A stretch of DNA of 12,109 bases from JBDGSM01 sp042217615 (GTDB lineage: Archaea; Nanohalarchaeota; Nanosalinia; Nanosalinales; Nanosalinaceae): NCBI GenBank assembly GCA_042217615.1, contig JBDGSI010000020.1, positions 1-12,109 of the forward strand, read 5' to 3'. Within the stretch, counting starts at the first letter, position 1. Each line of letters opens with the position of its first letter. The position numbers and the translations under genes are program-made. Below, piece by piece: positions 5,990 to 12,109 of the stretch. The notes under the pieces were generated by a model. The model worked only from the letters and a program-made list of their open reading frames with translations. It did no database searches and had not been told where the DNA came from.

Positions 5990-6637
5990 ATGGCCTCTTT
6001 GAAAGCCGGAAGATTCGAGAGATACAGGAAAGAAGCCGAGAGAAAAACAATCCTATACATTTCAACGCTTACAATAATAGTTGGAGGCCTTACACTGATT
6101 GCTACAGGACATTTAATCGACTTCCTGCTTTTAATGGCCTATTCTCCGCCTGTAGTTCTTTTCAGCGGTCTCCTATGTGTGGTGCTTATTGCTTTATGGG
6201 AGATGCCTATCTTCCACTACAGAGAGGAATCAGAAACTGATTTAGAGGAAGAAACAGAGAATAAAATTAACCTTGAAGAAGACGGTGTGGTAGAAGAACT
6301 GGAGCAGAAAGGATGGGAGGTCCAGGAGAGAGAAGAGAAAAAACTCAGTATGACTGTCTACCCATCTCTATTCCACAGAATTCTCCGGAAAAAACTTAAG
6401 ATGACAGTTGAAAGAGTTGGCGAGGGAGAAGGCAGAGATATACTTTTACTTAAAAGAAACGGTATAAACCTGGCCCGTATACAGTACCTGCAAACCTCTG
6501 AAAGCCAGAAAACAGTATTAAAAGAGTCAACAGTGTCAACTGCAAGAGTCACCCCGATCTACCTCGAACTCCTTATCATGGGCAGCGACCAGTCACGGAC
6601 GGATATAGGCCTTACAAAATACAGTATCTGGGACTGA
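5990..6637 (+). CDS. Two-TM membrane protein of unknown function
   Basis: 215 residues, not recognised. A basic N-terminal segment (residues 1-19, Arg/Lys-rich) is followed by two hydrophobic helices (about 20-40 and 43-70), separated by a short His-Leu-Ile-Asp turn. That predicts a hairpin with both ends in the cytoplasm. Next comes an acidic linker (about 78-105, many Glu) and a mixed alpha/beta cytoplasmic domain (about 106-215) containing a Gly-Trp-Glu-Val element and a strand-rich C terminus. No catalytic motif is visible. The 2-TM-plus-soluble-domain plan is common in small archaeal membrane proteins of unknown role. It converges with the Cys-rich gene, leaving 20 bp between stops. Confidence 0.8.
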   Translation: MASLKAGRFERYRKEAERKTILYISTLTIIVGGLTLIATGHLIDFLLLMAYSPPVVLFSGLLCVVLIALWEMPIFHYREESETDLEEETENKINLEEDGVVEELEQKGWEVQEREEKKLSMTVYPSLFHRILRKKLKMTVERVGEGEGRDILLLKRNGINLARIQYLQTSESQKTVLKESTVSTARVTPIYLELLIMGSDQSRTDIGLTKYSIWD

Positions 6638-6657
6638 AAAACTGTCTCTCACCTCAT

Positions 6658-7020
6658 TCAAGAACCGTTGACAGCCACCGCCTTACACAGTCCATCTCTG
6701 AGAACAGGCCTTTTCTCTTCAACTTTACAGTCACATGTAGCCCCCGAATTACTTTTCCTCAACGCTTCAAGCTTTTCCTGGACAGCATTTCGGTACTCTT
6801 CCTCCATACCGCCGTTAATAGCAACCTGGTAAGGACAGCAACCTGTCCGTAGAGAAACAATCTCACAGCTCTCACTCAATCTAGCTCTCTGAAAACCTTC
6901 CAACCGGAAATCCTCCTGAGTATAAGAAGCACCAATACCTTCAAACAAATCAAAACTGTACAGAAGGCCGCCTCCCAGAACCAGTAAGCAAAACGTCAGG
7001 ACAGCAAAGGCCTTCCACAT
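6658..7020 (-). CDS. Small Cys-rich secreted or membrane-anchored protein
   Basis: 120 residues, not recognised. Residues about 4-22 form a hydrophobic segment after a short MWK start, so it is a signal peptide or N-terminal anchor. The mature part has six cysteines (52, 61, 62, 96, 98, 112), including a CC pair and a CDC pair, an even number consistent with disulfides or a metal site outside the membrane. Cysteine is rare in the neighbouring proteins. Residues about 72-90 are a charged helix between the two Cys clusters. A strong TATA-like element sits at 7044-7052. The gene is transcribed in the same direction as the giant surface protein, whose stop lies 40 bp upstream, but it seems to have its own promoter. 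Confidence 0.75.
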   Translation of the reverse strand: MWKAFAVLTFCLLVLGGGLLYSFDLFEGIGASYTQEDFRLEGFQRARLSESCEIVSLRTGCCPYQVAINGGMEEEYRNAVQEKLEALRKSNSGATCDCKVEEKRPVLRDGLCKAVAVNGS

Positions 7021-7043
7021 AACCCAAGGAATAACAGTGCTTA

Positions 7044-7052
7044 CTATTTAAT
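7044..7052 (-). promoter_or_regulatory. TATA element for the Cys-rich gene
   Basis: ATTAAATAG on the minus strand is centred 28 nt upstream of the ATG at 7020 and is the best match in the window to the archaeal TATA consensus. No Shine-Dalgarno precedes the ATG. An AGGCCT palindrome (7056-7061) sits directly 5' of it and overlaps the stop codon of the upstream gene. Confidence 0.6.
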
Positions 7053-7059
7053 CCCAGGC

Positions 7060-10000
7060 CTACGGAAAATCAATCCTCGAACTCTTCCCCATGAAAACCA
7101 CAGCCATCAGCAAAGCCACTCCTAAACCAAAGACAACCTGCTCAAGGCCTAAAACAGGTTTTACCTCGGCAAAACTCCCTGTTAACCTGTTTCCAAGACC
7201 CTGCCTCTTGTTCTCTTCTTCCTCATCTTTCAAGGCCTTTATACTGAAGCTTTGCTGCTCATTTTTCTCTCTGATCTGCTTCGTAACGCTGTCCGTAGCG
7301 TTTCTATCATCTACAACTGTTAAAGTAACTTTTCTTGGTTCCTGGAAGCTTTCCTCCACTTCCTGGCCTTTTGCTCCAAAACTCCACCGGTACTCTTCTA
7401 TCCCGCTGTCATCTGTAGAGTAAGAGGCGTCAAACTTTACTCCGTTATCAAGTCCTCCGTTTGAAGGATAGATTATGTTGAAACGTGCTTCTGGAGCAGA
7501 GTTTTCTTCTTTCTCCTCTGAGTTCTCTTCATTCGGTTTTTCTTTCTTTGAGTTATTTTTGTCATCTTGTTCGTCGGTTTCCTGGATAGGGAATCCGCCG
7601 CCACCAAAGTTGCTGGATCCGCTGCTCTCTTCTTCTTTTTCCTCCTGGCCTGAATTTTTGTTATCTTTCTGCTCTTTATCGTCTTGGTTGTTATTTTCCT
7701 CAGGCCTGATTTGGAAGTTTACAGTTTTCTTTCTCCAGTTACCAGTGTGATACCAGACTGTAAGGGTGTTACTGCCTGTCGAGTTGATGGTTGAACCTTG
7801 TGTCAAGCTCCTGTTTACGCCGCCGTTTACGCTGTAAAGAACCTGGGAGATGTTCTCTCTAACAGCTTCTATAGGAACTGATGAATTGTAAGTTTTATTC
7901 TCAGGTTTCAGAAGCTCGAACTTTGAGTCTTCTTCCTCGCTGTTATTTCCGTCAGAGTTCTCGTTTCCCGGCTCTTTGCCTTCTGGCAACTTGACCTCGT
8001 AGCTTCGAGTGATAGATCTCACATTTCCCGCTTTGTCCACGGCCTCTACAGAGATAAGGTGATTTCCTTCTCCAAGGCCTGTGAAGTTAGCTTCTGCACC
8101 TTTCTGCTGATCAGCAGAGTAGGTTTCTACCGCTTTAAGGTTCTCGTCCTCTGCAGACACGTTTACAAAGATCCAGGACTGTTCTATGGTTCCGGTCGGC
8201 GTCGAAGTTTCGTCAAACTCTACGACCGGTTCCTTGGTATCAACCTTGAATTCCTGGGTCTTTGAACTCCAGAGCCCGTTCTCGGCCTGCGCCCAGACCT
8301 TTAACGTGTGTTCGCCGTTTCCGAGGCCTGAAATATTTGCTCCAGGACTGAAACTAGAGTTACCCTCTCCATCCAAGCTGTACTTCCAGCTCTGTATACT
8401 GCTTGAGGAGCTAACATCCAGCTCTATTTGAGAACTGCTGTAAAACCTGTTGGAGGGCGACAGTATGCTTAAGGAAGGAGGGCTCTCGTCTTTTTCTTCC
8501 TCCTCGTCTTCTTCAACTCTAAAGCTGATCGCCTCTGTGCCGGTATTGCCGTTTAAATCATCGGCGTAGACTTTAATCTCATGTTCACCCGTCCCAAGGC
8601 CTGAAACAGTTGTGTTCGGCCGGAAACTCTTCACCGCACCATCTATTTCATATCTCCAGTTTTCCACTTCCTCATCGGCAGAAACCTTTAACTCAACGCT
8701 TCCAGAACTGTAAATCTTATCTTCAGGGCTGAAAACAGTTATCTCCGGCGCTTTATCATCTAAAATATATTCTCTCCTAACTACTTCCCTGTTACCTGCT
8801 TTGTCGACAGCATGTATCTCTAGTGTATTAGAACCGGTTTCGAGGCCTTCAACTTTCTTGAAATAATAGTTTTCGTTTTCTTTGTCGACTTCAAGGCTTT
8901 CTCCATTTAGTTTAGCTTCTACCTTCTCTGGATTTGCGTCATCAATGCTGAAGTTCACGACTATCTCCTCTTCTGATATTCTTCCTTGTTCTGTCGAAGA
9001 AGGTTCAAAGCTTATTTCTGGAGAGATAGTGTCTACCTCAAACTTTCTGGTCGCTTCCACAGTTGTCTCCTCACTTTTCCCCGTTACTCTAACAGTGTTT
9101 TCTCCCTCATCGGCTTTGATCGACGTGTTAGGCCGGAAAGATGTTTCACCTTTATTGTTCAGATTGTAGCTCCAATCAAGATCTTTATTACTGATTACTT
9201 CCAGTTCGACACTCTTTTTGCTGTACAATCTGTTTTGAGGCCTTACAATCTCTATCTTCGGCTCCTTAACAGGTTCTTCAGGTAGAATACGGTAATCTAA
9301 TTTTCTCAACTCTGCATTATTGGCTTTGTCAACGGCTTCAACTTTTACTGTGTAGTTTCCTGGTTCAAGGCCGGTAAAGTTGGCTTCTCCGCCTCTTATA
9401 ATTTCATCTTCTAGAGCGACATAACTGTTTTCCAGGTTCGGATCCTCGGCTGAGAAGTGGATGTAGATAAAGTCTTGACTGGTTTTACCTGTGGAAGTAG
9501 AGTTATCCGAAATCTCTATATTTGGCTTCTCGGTATCCACTGTAAAACGTCTTGAATTCAAGTTCCAGAGGCCGTTACCAGCTTTACCCCACACCTTTAC
9601 CTCATGTCTTCCGTCCTGAAGGCCTTCAAGCTTTTCAGGTGAGCTGAAGGACTTGTTTCCGTTTCCAAGATTGTATCTCCATTCTACAATGTTTGAATCG
9701 CTCTTTGTCTCCAGTTGAATGCTTTCTGTATTGTAAATTTTGTTTTCGGGACTTACTATATTGAAAGAAGGCTTTACCCTGTTAATTTTGAAGGAAACTG
9801 TTTTTGAAGCGGTGTTACCGTGGTCGTCGGTCGCGTAGATCTCTAGGGTGTAGTCTCCGTTTTCAAGGCCTTTGATTCTTTTCCCTGGCTCGAAGCTTTT
9901 CTTATTTCCGTTTAGGCTGTACTCCCATGCTACGTTTTCATTTGCTGAGACGTCCAGTGTTATCGAGTTGGTGCTGTAAGTCTTTTTTACAGGTTCTTTG

Positions 10001-11520
10001 ACTTTAATATCTGGTTTTTCGGTGTCGATAAGGTATTTTCTCTGTTCTAGTTCTGCCCTGTTACCTGCTTTATCTACTGCCCAGGCCTTGAGAACGTGTT
10101 CTCCCTCTCTCAGGTTTTCAAACGTTTTCAGGTAGTTGCCTGAATCCGTCTTTTTAAGATCGGTCTCTTCTCCGTTGAGACTGGCTTTAACTGTTTTCAG
10201 GTTATTATCTGTTGCTGAAATGTTTAGAGTAATACTTGATGAAGTTATCTTGCCTTTTTCAGTTGTCTTGTCGTTGTAGTTTATTGTTGGTGGTGTTGTA
10301 TCGACCCGGAAGTTTCTGGTTCTTTTAACAGTGTTTCCGGCCTTATCTTCCGCCCTTACTTCTAAATGGTTCTTTCCTTCTTTCGCGGTTATTGTTGTGT
10401 TAGGGCTGAAGCTCTGACTGTTTCCGTTCAGGATATATCTCCATTCTATTTTTTCACTTGTTGTAACTTCTATGGAGAGATCTTTATGGCTGTAAAGCCT
10501 GTTTTCCGGTTTAAATAGTTTGAAATCCGGTTTATCGGTATCAATCGTGTATGTTCTTGTAACGGTCTTCGAGTTTCCAGCAGAGTCCTCGGCTTTCACT
10601 TCAAGTGTCTTCTCTCCATCTTCAAGCCCTGTAAAGTTGACTTTCTCTCCAGAACTGATTTCTTTCTGATCTCCGTCAAGATTTACAGTAATCTTCTCCA
10701 GGTGAGGATCATTCACCTTTGCTTTTACACTGATCCAGTTCTTGTTTCGATAGCCTTCGGAGGGTGCTTCAAGGCTGATCTGAGGCGTTTCGCTGTCAAC
10801 ACTGAACTCCACAGTCCCGGTATCGCTGTTACCGTATCCGTCGTCGGCCTTGATTGTAAGAGTGTTTTTTCCCTGTTCTGCCTGAATCTCTGTACTGTTA
10901 GGGTTGTAGTTCTGGAATTCGCCATTATTGAGAGAATAACTCCAGTCAAGATCTACATCTGCATCCGCTGAAACCTCTGGCGTGAACGATCTCCTCGAAT
11001 AGAGCTTGTCTTCTGGAGAGATAATCTGGATTTCAGGAACAGAGTTCTTAATCTCCTCTACGCCTACAGAATCACACACTTCGTCCATAGGCGGGTGATC
11101 GCCTTCCTTCATAACCGCTGTTCCGTTGTAGACCTCTTCATTTGAGTAATGCGCTCTAGCAGAACAGAAGTAGAAAGCAAAATCATCGTAAGTATACCTG
11201 TTACCGGCCTTGATCTCTCCATTTTTTTCACCTTTACCAAAAGGAGTAGACGCATGAACTGTCATAGAAACTTTTACGTCGCCGCTGGACTTGAAAAGCC
11301 TGTTCACATCCACCTTCTTCACCGTAACTGGAATTCCTTCGTAAGTGATCTCTACAGGCGGATCAAGAATCAACGTATCGCCTTCCTCAAAATTAAATTT
11401 TTCTCCCGTACTAATTTTTTTGTTTTCGGCAGCTGCAAAACCTGTTAACGCCACAAAAAGCACTAAAACCGTAAGGCCTTTCCTCAACCGTTTACTGTCA
11501 TTAAAATTCATTGTTTTCAC
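7060..11520 (-). CDS. Giant surface protein: 13 Ig-like repeats, PKD-like domain, C-terminal membrane anchor
   Basis: 1486 residues. Residues 1-31 form a signal peptide (basic start, hydrophobic 16-28, Ala-rich cleavage region). Residues 32-160 are a unique N-terminal domain with two Cys (119, 149). Residues about 162-1274 hold thirteen Ig-like domains of about 80-90 residues, bounded by VDTxxP/IDTxKP and typified by (E/V)DKAGN turns. Residues 1275-1343 are an acidic Asn/Gln/Glu/Lys linker containing GGGGFP (1306-1311). Residues about 1344-1418 are a degenerate PKD-like domain (WSFGAKG at 1379-1385). LTGSF (1446-1450) precedes a TM helix (about 1456-1477) and a six-to-nine-residue tail. Many Asn-x-Ser/Thr sites suggest N-glycosylation. 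The plan is a long extracellular stalk anchored at its C terminus; adhesion or host contact is inferred. The start may be GTG at 11520 or ATG at 11511. No AGGCCT occurs between 10089 and 11473. Confidence 0.93.
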   Translation of the reverse strand: MKTMNFNDSKRLRKGLTVLVLFVALTGFAAAENKKISTGEKFNFEEGDTLILDPPVEITYEGIPVTVKKVDVNRLFKSSGDVKVSMTVHASTPFGKGEKNGEIKAGNRYTYDDFAFYFCSARAHYSNEEVYNGTAVMKEGDHPPMDEVCDSVGVEEIKNSVPEIQIISPEDKLYSRRSFTPEVSADADVDLDWSYSLNNGEFQNYNPNSTEIQAEQGKNTLTIKADDGYGNSDTGTVEFSVDSETPQISLEAPSEGYRNKNWISVKAKVNDPHLEKITVNLDGDQKEISSGEKVNFTGLEDGEKTLEVKAEDSAGNSKTVTRTYTIDTDKPDFKLFKPENRLYSHKDLSIEVTTSEKIEWRYILNGNSQSFSPNTTITAKEGKNHLEVRAEDKAGNTVKRTRNFRVDTTPPTINYNDKTTEKGKITSSSITLNISATDNNLKTVKASLNGEETDLKKTDSGNYLKTFENLREGEHVLKAWAVDKAGNRAELEQRKYLIDTEKPDIKVKEPVKKTYSTNSITLDVSANENVAWEYSLNGNKKSFEPGKRIKGLENGDYTLEIYATDDHGNTASKTVSFKINRVKPSFNIVSPENKIYNTESIQLETKSDSNIVEWRYNLGNGNKSFSSPEKLEGLQDGRHEVKVWGKAGNGLWNLNSRRFTVDTEKPNIEISDNSTSTGKTSQDFIYIHFSAEDPNLENSYVALEDEIIRGGEANFTGLEPGNYTVKVEAVDKANNAELRKLDYRILPEEPVKEPKIEIVRPQNRLYSKKSVELEVISNKDLDWSYNLNNKGETSFRPNTSIKADEGENTVRVTGKSEETTVEATRKFEVDTISPEISFEPSSTEQGRISEEEIVVNFSIDDANPEKVEAKLNGESLEVDKENENYYFKKVEGLETGSNTLEIHAVDKAGNREVVRREYILDDKAPEITVFSPEDKIYSSGSVELKVSADEEVENWRYEIDGAVKSFRPNTTVSGLGTGEHEIKVYADDLNGNTGTEAISFRVEEDEEEEKDESPPSLSILSPSNRFYSSSQIELDVSSSSSIQSWKYSLDGEGNSSFSPGANISGLGNGEHTLKVWAQAENGLWSSKTQEFKVDTKEPVVEFDETSTPTGTIEQSWIFVNVSAEDENLKAVETYSADQQKGAEANFTGLGEGNHLISVEAVDKAGNVRSITRSYEVKLPEGKEPGNENSDGNNSEEEDSKFELLKPENKTYNSSVPIEAVRENISQVLYSVNGGVNRSLTQGSTINSTGSNTLTVWYHTGNWRKKTVNFQIRPEENNNQDDKEQKDNKNSGQEEKEEESSGSSNFGGGGFPIQETDEQDDKNNSKKEKPNEENSEEKEENSAPEARFNIIYPSNGGLDNGVKFDASYSTDDSGIEEYRWSFGAKGQEVEESFQEPRKVTLTVVDDRNATDSVTKQIREKNEQQSFSIKALKDEEEENKRQGLGNRLTGSFAEVKPVLGLEQVVFGLGVALLMAVVFMGKSSRIDFP
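7699..11037 (-). repeat. Array of 13 Ig-like domain repeats in two alternating types
   Basis: Two domain types alternate. Type A begins with a (S/K)PENxxYS segment and contains W(R/S)Y(S/N)LNG, FxPNT and a central Gly-Glu-His turn. Type B begins with an STxxGxI segment and contains SAxDxNL, then FTGLExG or a related turn, then AVDKAGN. By residue the order is A 162-246, B 247-331, A 332-411, B 412-503, A 504-584, A 585-666, B 667-754, A 755-834, B 835-925, A 926-1015, A 1016-1098, B 1099-1199, A 1200-1274. The two A-A junctions mark a larger five-domain unit repeated about two and a half times. Repeats are diverged at DNA level, so the array is old rather than a recent tandem duplication. Confidence 0.85.
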
Positions 11521-11587
11521 TGTAAAGCAGTTACACGTTTTTTGTGCGTATTTTTCTCTTTTAGCTTCTCGTGTTTTTTTGACGAGT

Positions 11588-12109
11588 TTACCTTATCTCC
11601 AGGATCTGGGAGATGATTTCTCTGGTTTTTGAAGTTACCCGGGTTTTCCCGGTGTACTCCATGTAGGCAAGTGTCAAGAGCGCCAAGATGATACCTGCTA
11701 CTGCTATATTGGTGCCGGAAGCCGTGAACTGTCCTGTAAGGCCTTGATTTTCTTCTGGCTCTTGAGTACTTTCTTCTTGAGCCTCTTCTGTCCCGTCTAC
11801 AGGGTTTTCCTCGTCTTCCTCGGGCTGTTCTACTGTTACATAGGCCTGATCGGAGTCTATGTTGCCTGTTTCGCTAGTCACTGTCAGGTTTACAGTGTAT
11901 TCTCCTGCTTCGCTGTAGCTGTGGGTTACGACTTCTCCTTCACTCGTTTCTCCGTCTCCAAAGCTCCAGCTGAAGTTAACTGCATTGCTTGAGCTAGAAC
12001 CGTTAAAGAGAATTTCCTCGCCGATTTCAACAGTTCTGTTCGCTCCTGCCTCTGATGTTGGAATTATTTCATCTTCTGTAGGTGTTGGGAACGCTGCGGC
12101 TCCTCCGCC
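11588..12109 (-). CDS. PKD-domain surface protein, C-terminal part (N terminus beyond window)
   Basis: 173 codons plus TAA are open to the right edge with no plausible start, so this is the 3' end of a longer gene. Counting from the edge: GGGAAAFP (1-8), an acidic spacer, a PKD domain (about 21-94) with FSWSFGDGETS (46-56) and HSYSEAGEYTVNLTV (63-77), then a Glu/Pro/Thr-rich linker (95-122), GLTGQF (123-128), a TM helix (about 133-150) and a 20-residue basic cytoplasmic tail. PKD domains are extracellular Ig-fold modules of surface and adhesive proteins. It lies 67 bp upstream of the giant repeat protein on the same strand and shares its whole C-terminal plan, so the two are probably related or co-expressed. 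An internal GTG at 11881 is not the real start, because it lies inside the PKD domain. Confidence 0.9.
   Translation of the reverse strand, partial: GGGAAAFPTPTEDEIIPTSEAGANRTVEIGEEILFNGSSSSNAVNFSWSFGDGETSEGEVVTHSYSEAGEYTVNLTVTSETGNIDSDQAYVTVEQPEEDEENPVDGTEEAQEESTQEPEENQGLTGQFTASGTNIAVAGIILALLTLAYMEYTGKTRVTSKTREIISQILEIR

Larger units (their letters stand above)
459..11847. repeat. Highly iterated palindrome AGGCCT (45 copies; 15 are AAGGCCTT)
   Basis: Start positions counted by eye: 459, 677, 771, 831, 1335, 1455, 1650, 1680, 1782, 1866, 2218, 2667, 2742, 2856, 2979, 3144, 3419, 3656, 4008, 4140, 4530, 4866, 5124, 5229, 5334, 5938, 6085, 6607, 6706, 7008, 7056, 7145, 7233, 7702, 8075, 8324, 8597, 8843, 9238, 9620, 9866, 10083, 11474, 11739, 11842. 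The full octamer is at 459, 831, 1335, 1680, 2218, 2979, 3656, 4140, 5938, 7008, 7233, 9620, 9866, 11474 and 11739. Base composition predicts about 2-3 hexamers and well under one octamer. Inside genes it usually reads GGC-CTN (Gly-Leu) or AAG/GAG-GCC-TTN (Lys/Glu-Ala-Phe/Leu), but four copies lie in intergenic DNA or across a stop codon. Confidence 0.9.

Noticed and set aside
7091..9285. Ser/Phe-rich open frames on the plus strand opposite the giant surface protein
   Set aside because: They are antisense shadows of a Glu/Ser/Lys-rich repeat gene, with no promoter, signal or recognisable domain.
11568..11586. Inverted repeat CTCGT...ACGAG just after the stop of the PKD protein, as a terminator
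   Set aside because: The stem is only 5 bp and the transcribed strand gives an A-rich rather than U-rich loop, so it does not look like a factor-independent terminator.
459..11847. AGGCCT copies as a CRISPR array or mobile-element remnants
   Set aside because: The repeat is too short, the spacing is irregular, and copies sit in-frame in conserved genes, with no shared flanking sequence.
459..11847. AGGCCT enrichment explained only by Gly-Leu dipeptides and codon bias
   Set aside because: Most coding copies are indeed GGC-CTN, but other copies encode Lys/Glu-Ala-Phe/Leu, four lie in or across non-coding DNA, and many Gly-Leu pairs use other codons. Codon context may contribute but is not sufficient.
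11588..11881. GTG at 11881 as the start of a separate 97-residue protein
   Set aside because: The frame stays open to the window edge and encodes the rest of a PKD domain and a Gly-rich segment upstream, so this is an internal codon.
1..12109. tRNA, rRNA, riboswitch or insertion sequence
   Set aside because: I looked on both strands in the gaps and saw none; the longest non-coding gap is 119 bp, at 2900-3018.

Overview
The window looks like chromosomal DNA from a small-genome halophilic archaeon, most likely a nanohaloarchaeon-type DPANN lineage. The reasons are Glu-rich acidic proteins at a moderate GC content (mid-40s % by eye), archaeal TATA-like elements about 23-31 nt upstream of several start codons with no Shine-Dalgarno sequence (leaderless-style promoters), a protein resembling a family I know from haloarchaea (DUF5828), a twin-arginine export signal, and giant Ig-like/PKD surface proteins with a C-terminal membrane anchor. 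The lineage is inferred; no rRNA is present.

Layout. Positions 1-445 (minus) hold the N-terminal part of glyA, cut by the window edge. Positions 526-1107 (plus) encode an unrecognised Tat-exported protein. Positions 1118-2899 (minus) form a two-gene operon: a BI-1-like membrane protein followed by a Nudix-Nudix-MazG-like triple fusion. Diverging from it, 3019-3684 (plus) encodes dTMP kinase. Positions 3734-5247 (plus) hold a DUF5828-like protein whose stop overlaps the start of a PiT-type transporter. Next come an HD-domain phosphohydrolase (5288-5935, plus) and a two-TM protein (5990-6637, plus). A small Cys-rich secreted or anchored protein (6658-7020, minus) converges on these. The right 5 kb (minus) is a surface-protein locus: a 1486-residue Ig-like repeat protein (7060-11520), preceded by a second PKD surface protein (11588 to beyond 12109). 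The window is gene-dense, with no intergenic gap above about 120 bp, and I saw no tRNA, rRNA, CRISPR or insertion sequence.

How the genes may fit together. GlyA (one-carbon units for thymidylate synthesis), dTMP kinase, the Nudix/MazG fusion and the HD phosphohydrolase lean towards nucleotide supply and pool cleaning. The surface proteins form extracellular stalks plausibly used for cell contact.

The most striking signal is not a gene. The palindrome AGGCCT occurs 45 times in 12.1 kb, where about 2-3 are expected from base composition, and 15 of these are the full octamer AAGGCCTT. It falls in nearly every gene and in short intergenic gaps, like the HIP1 palindrome of cyanobacteria. I know of no description of this in such an archaeon.
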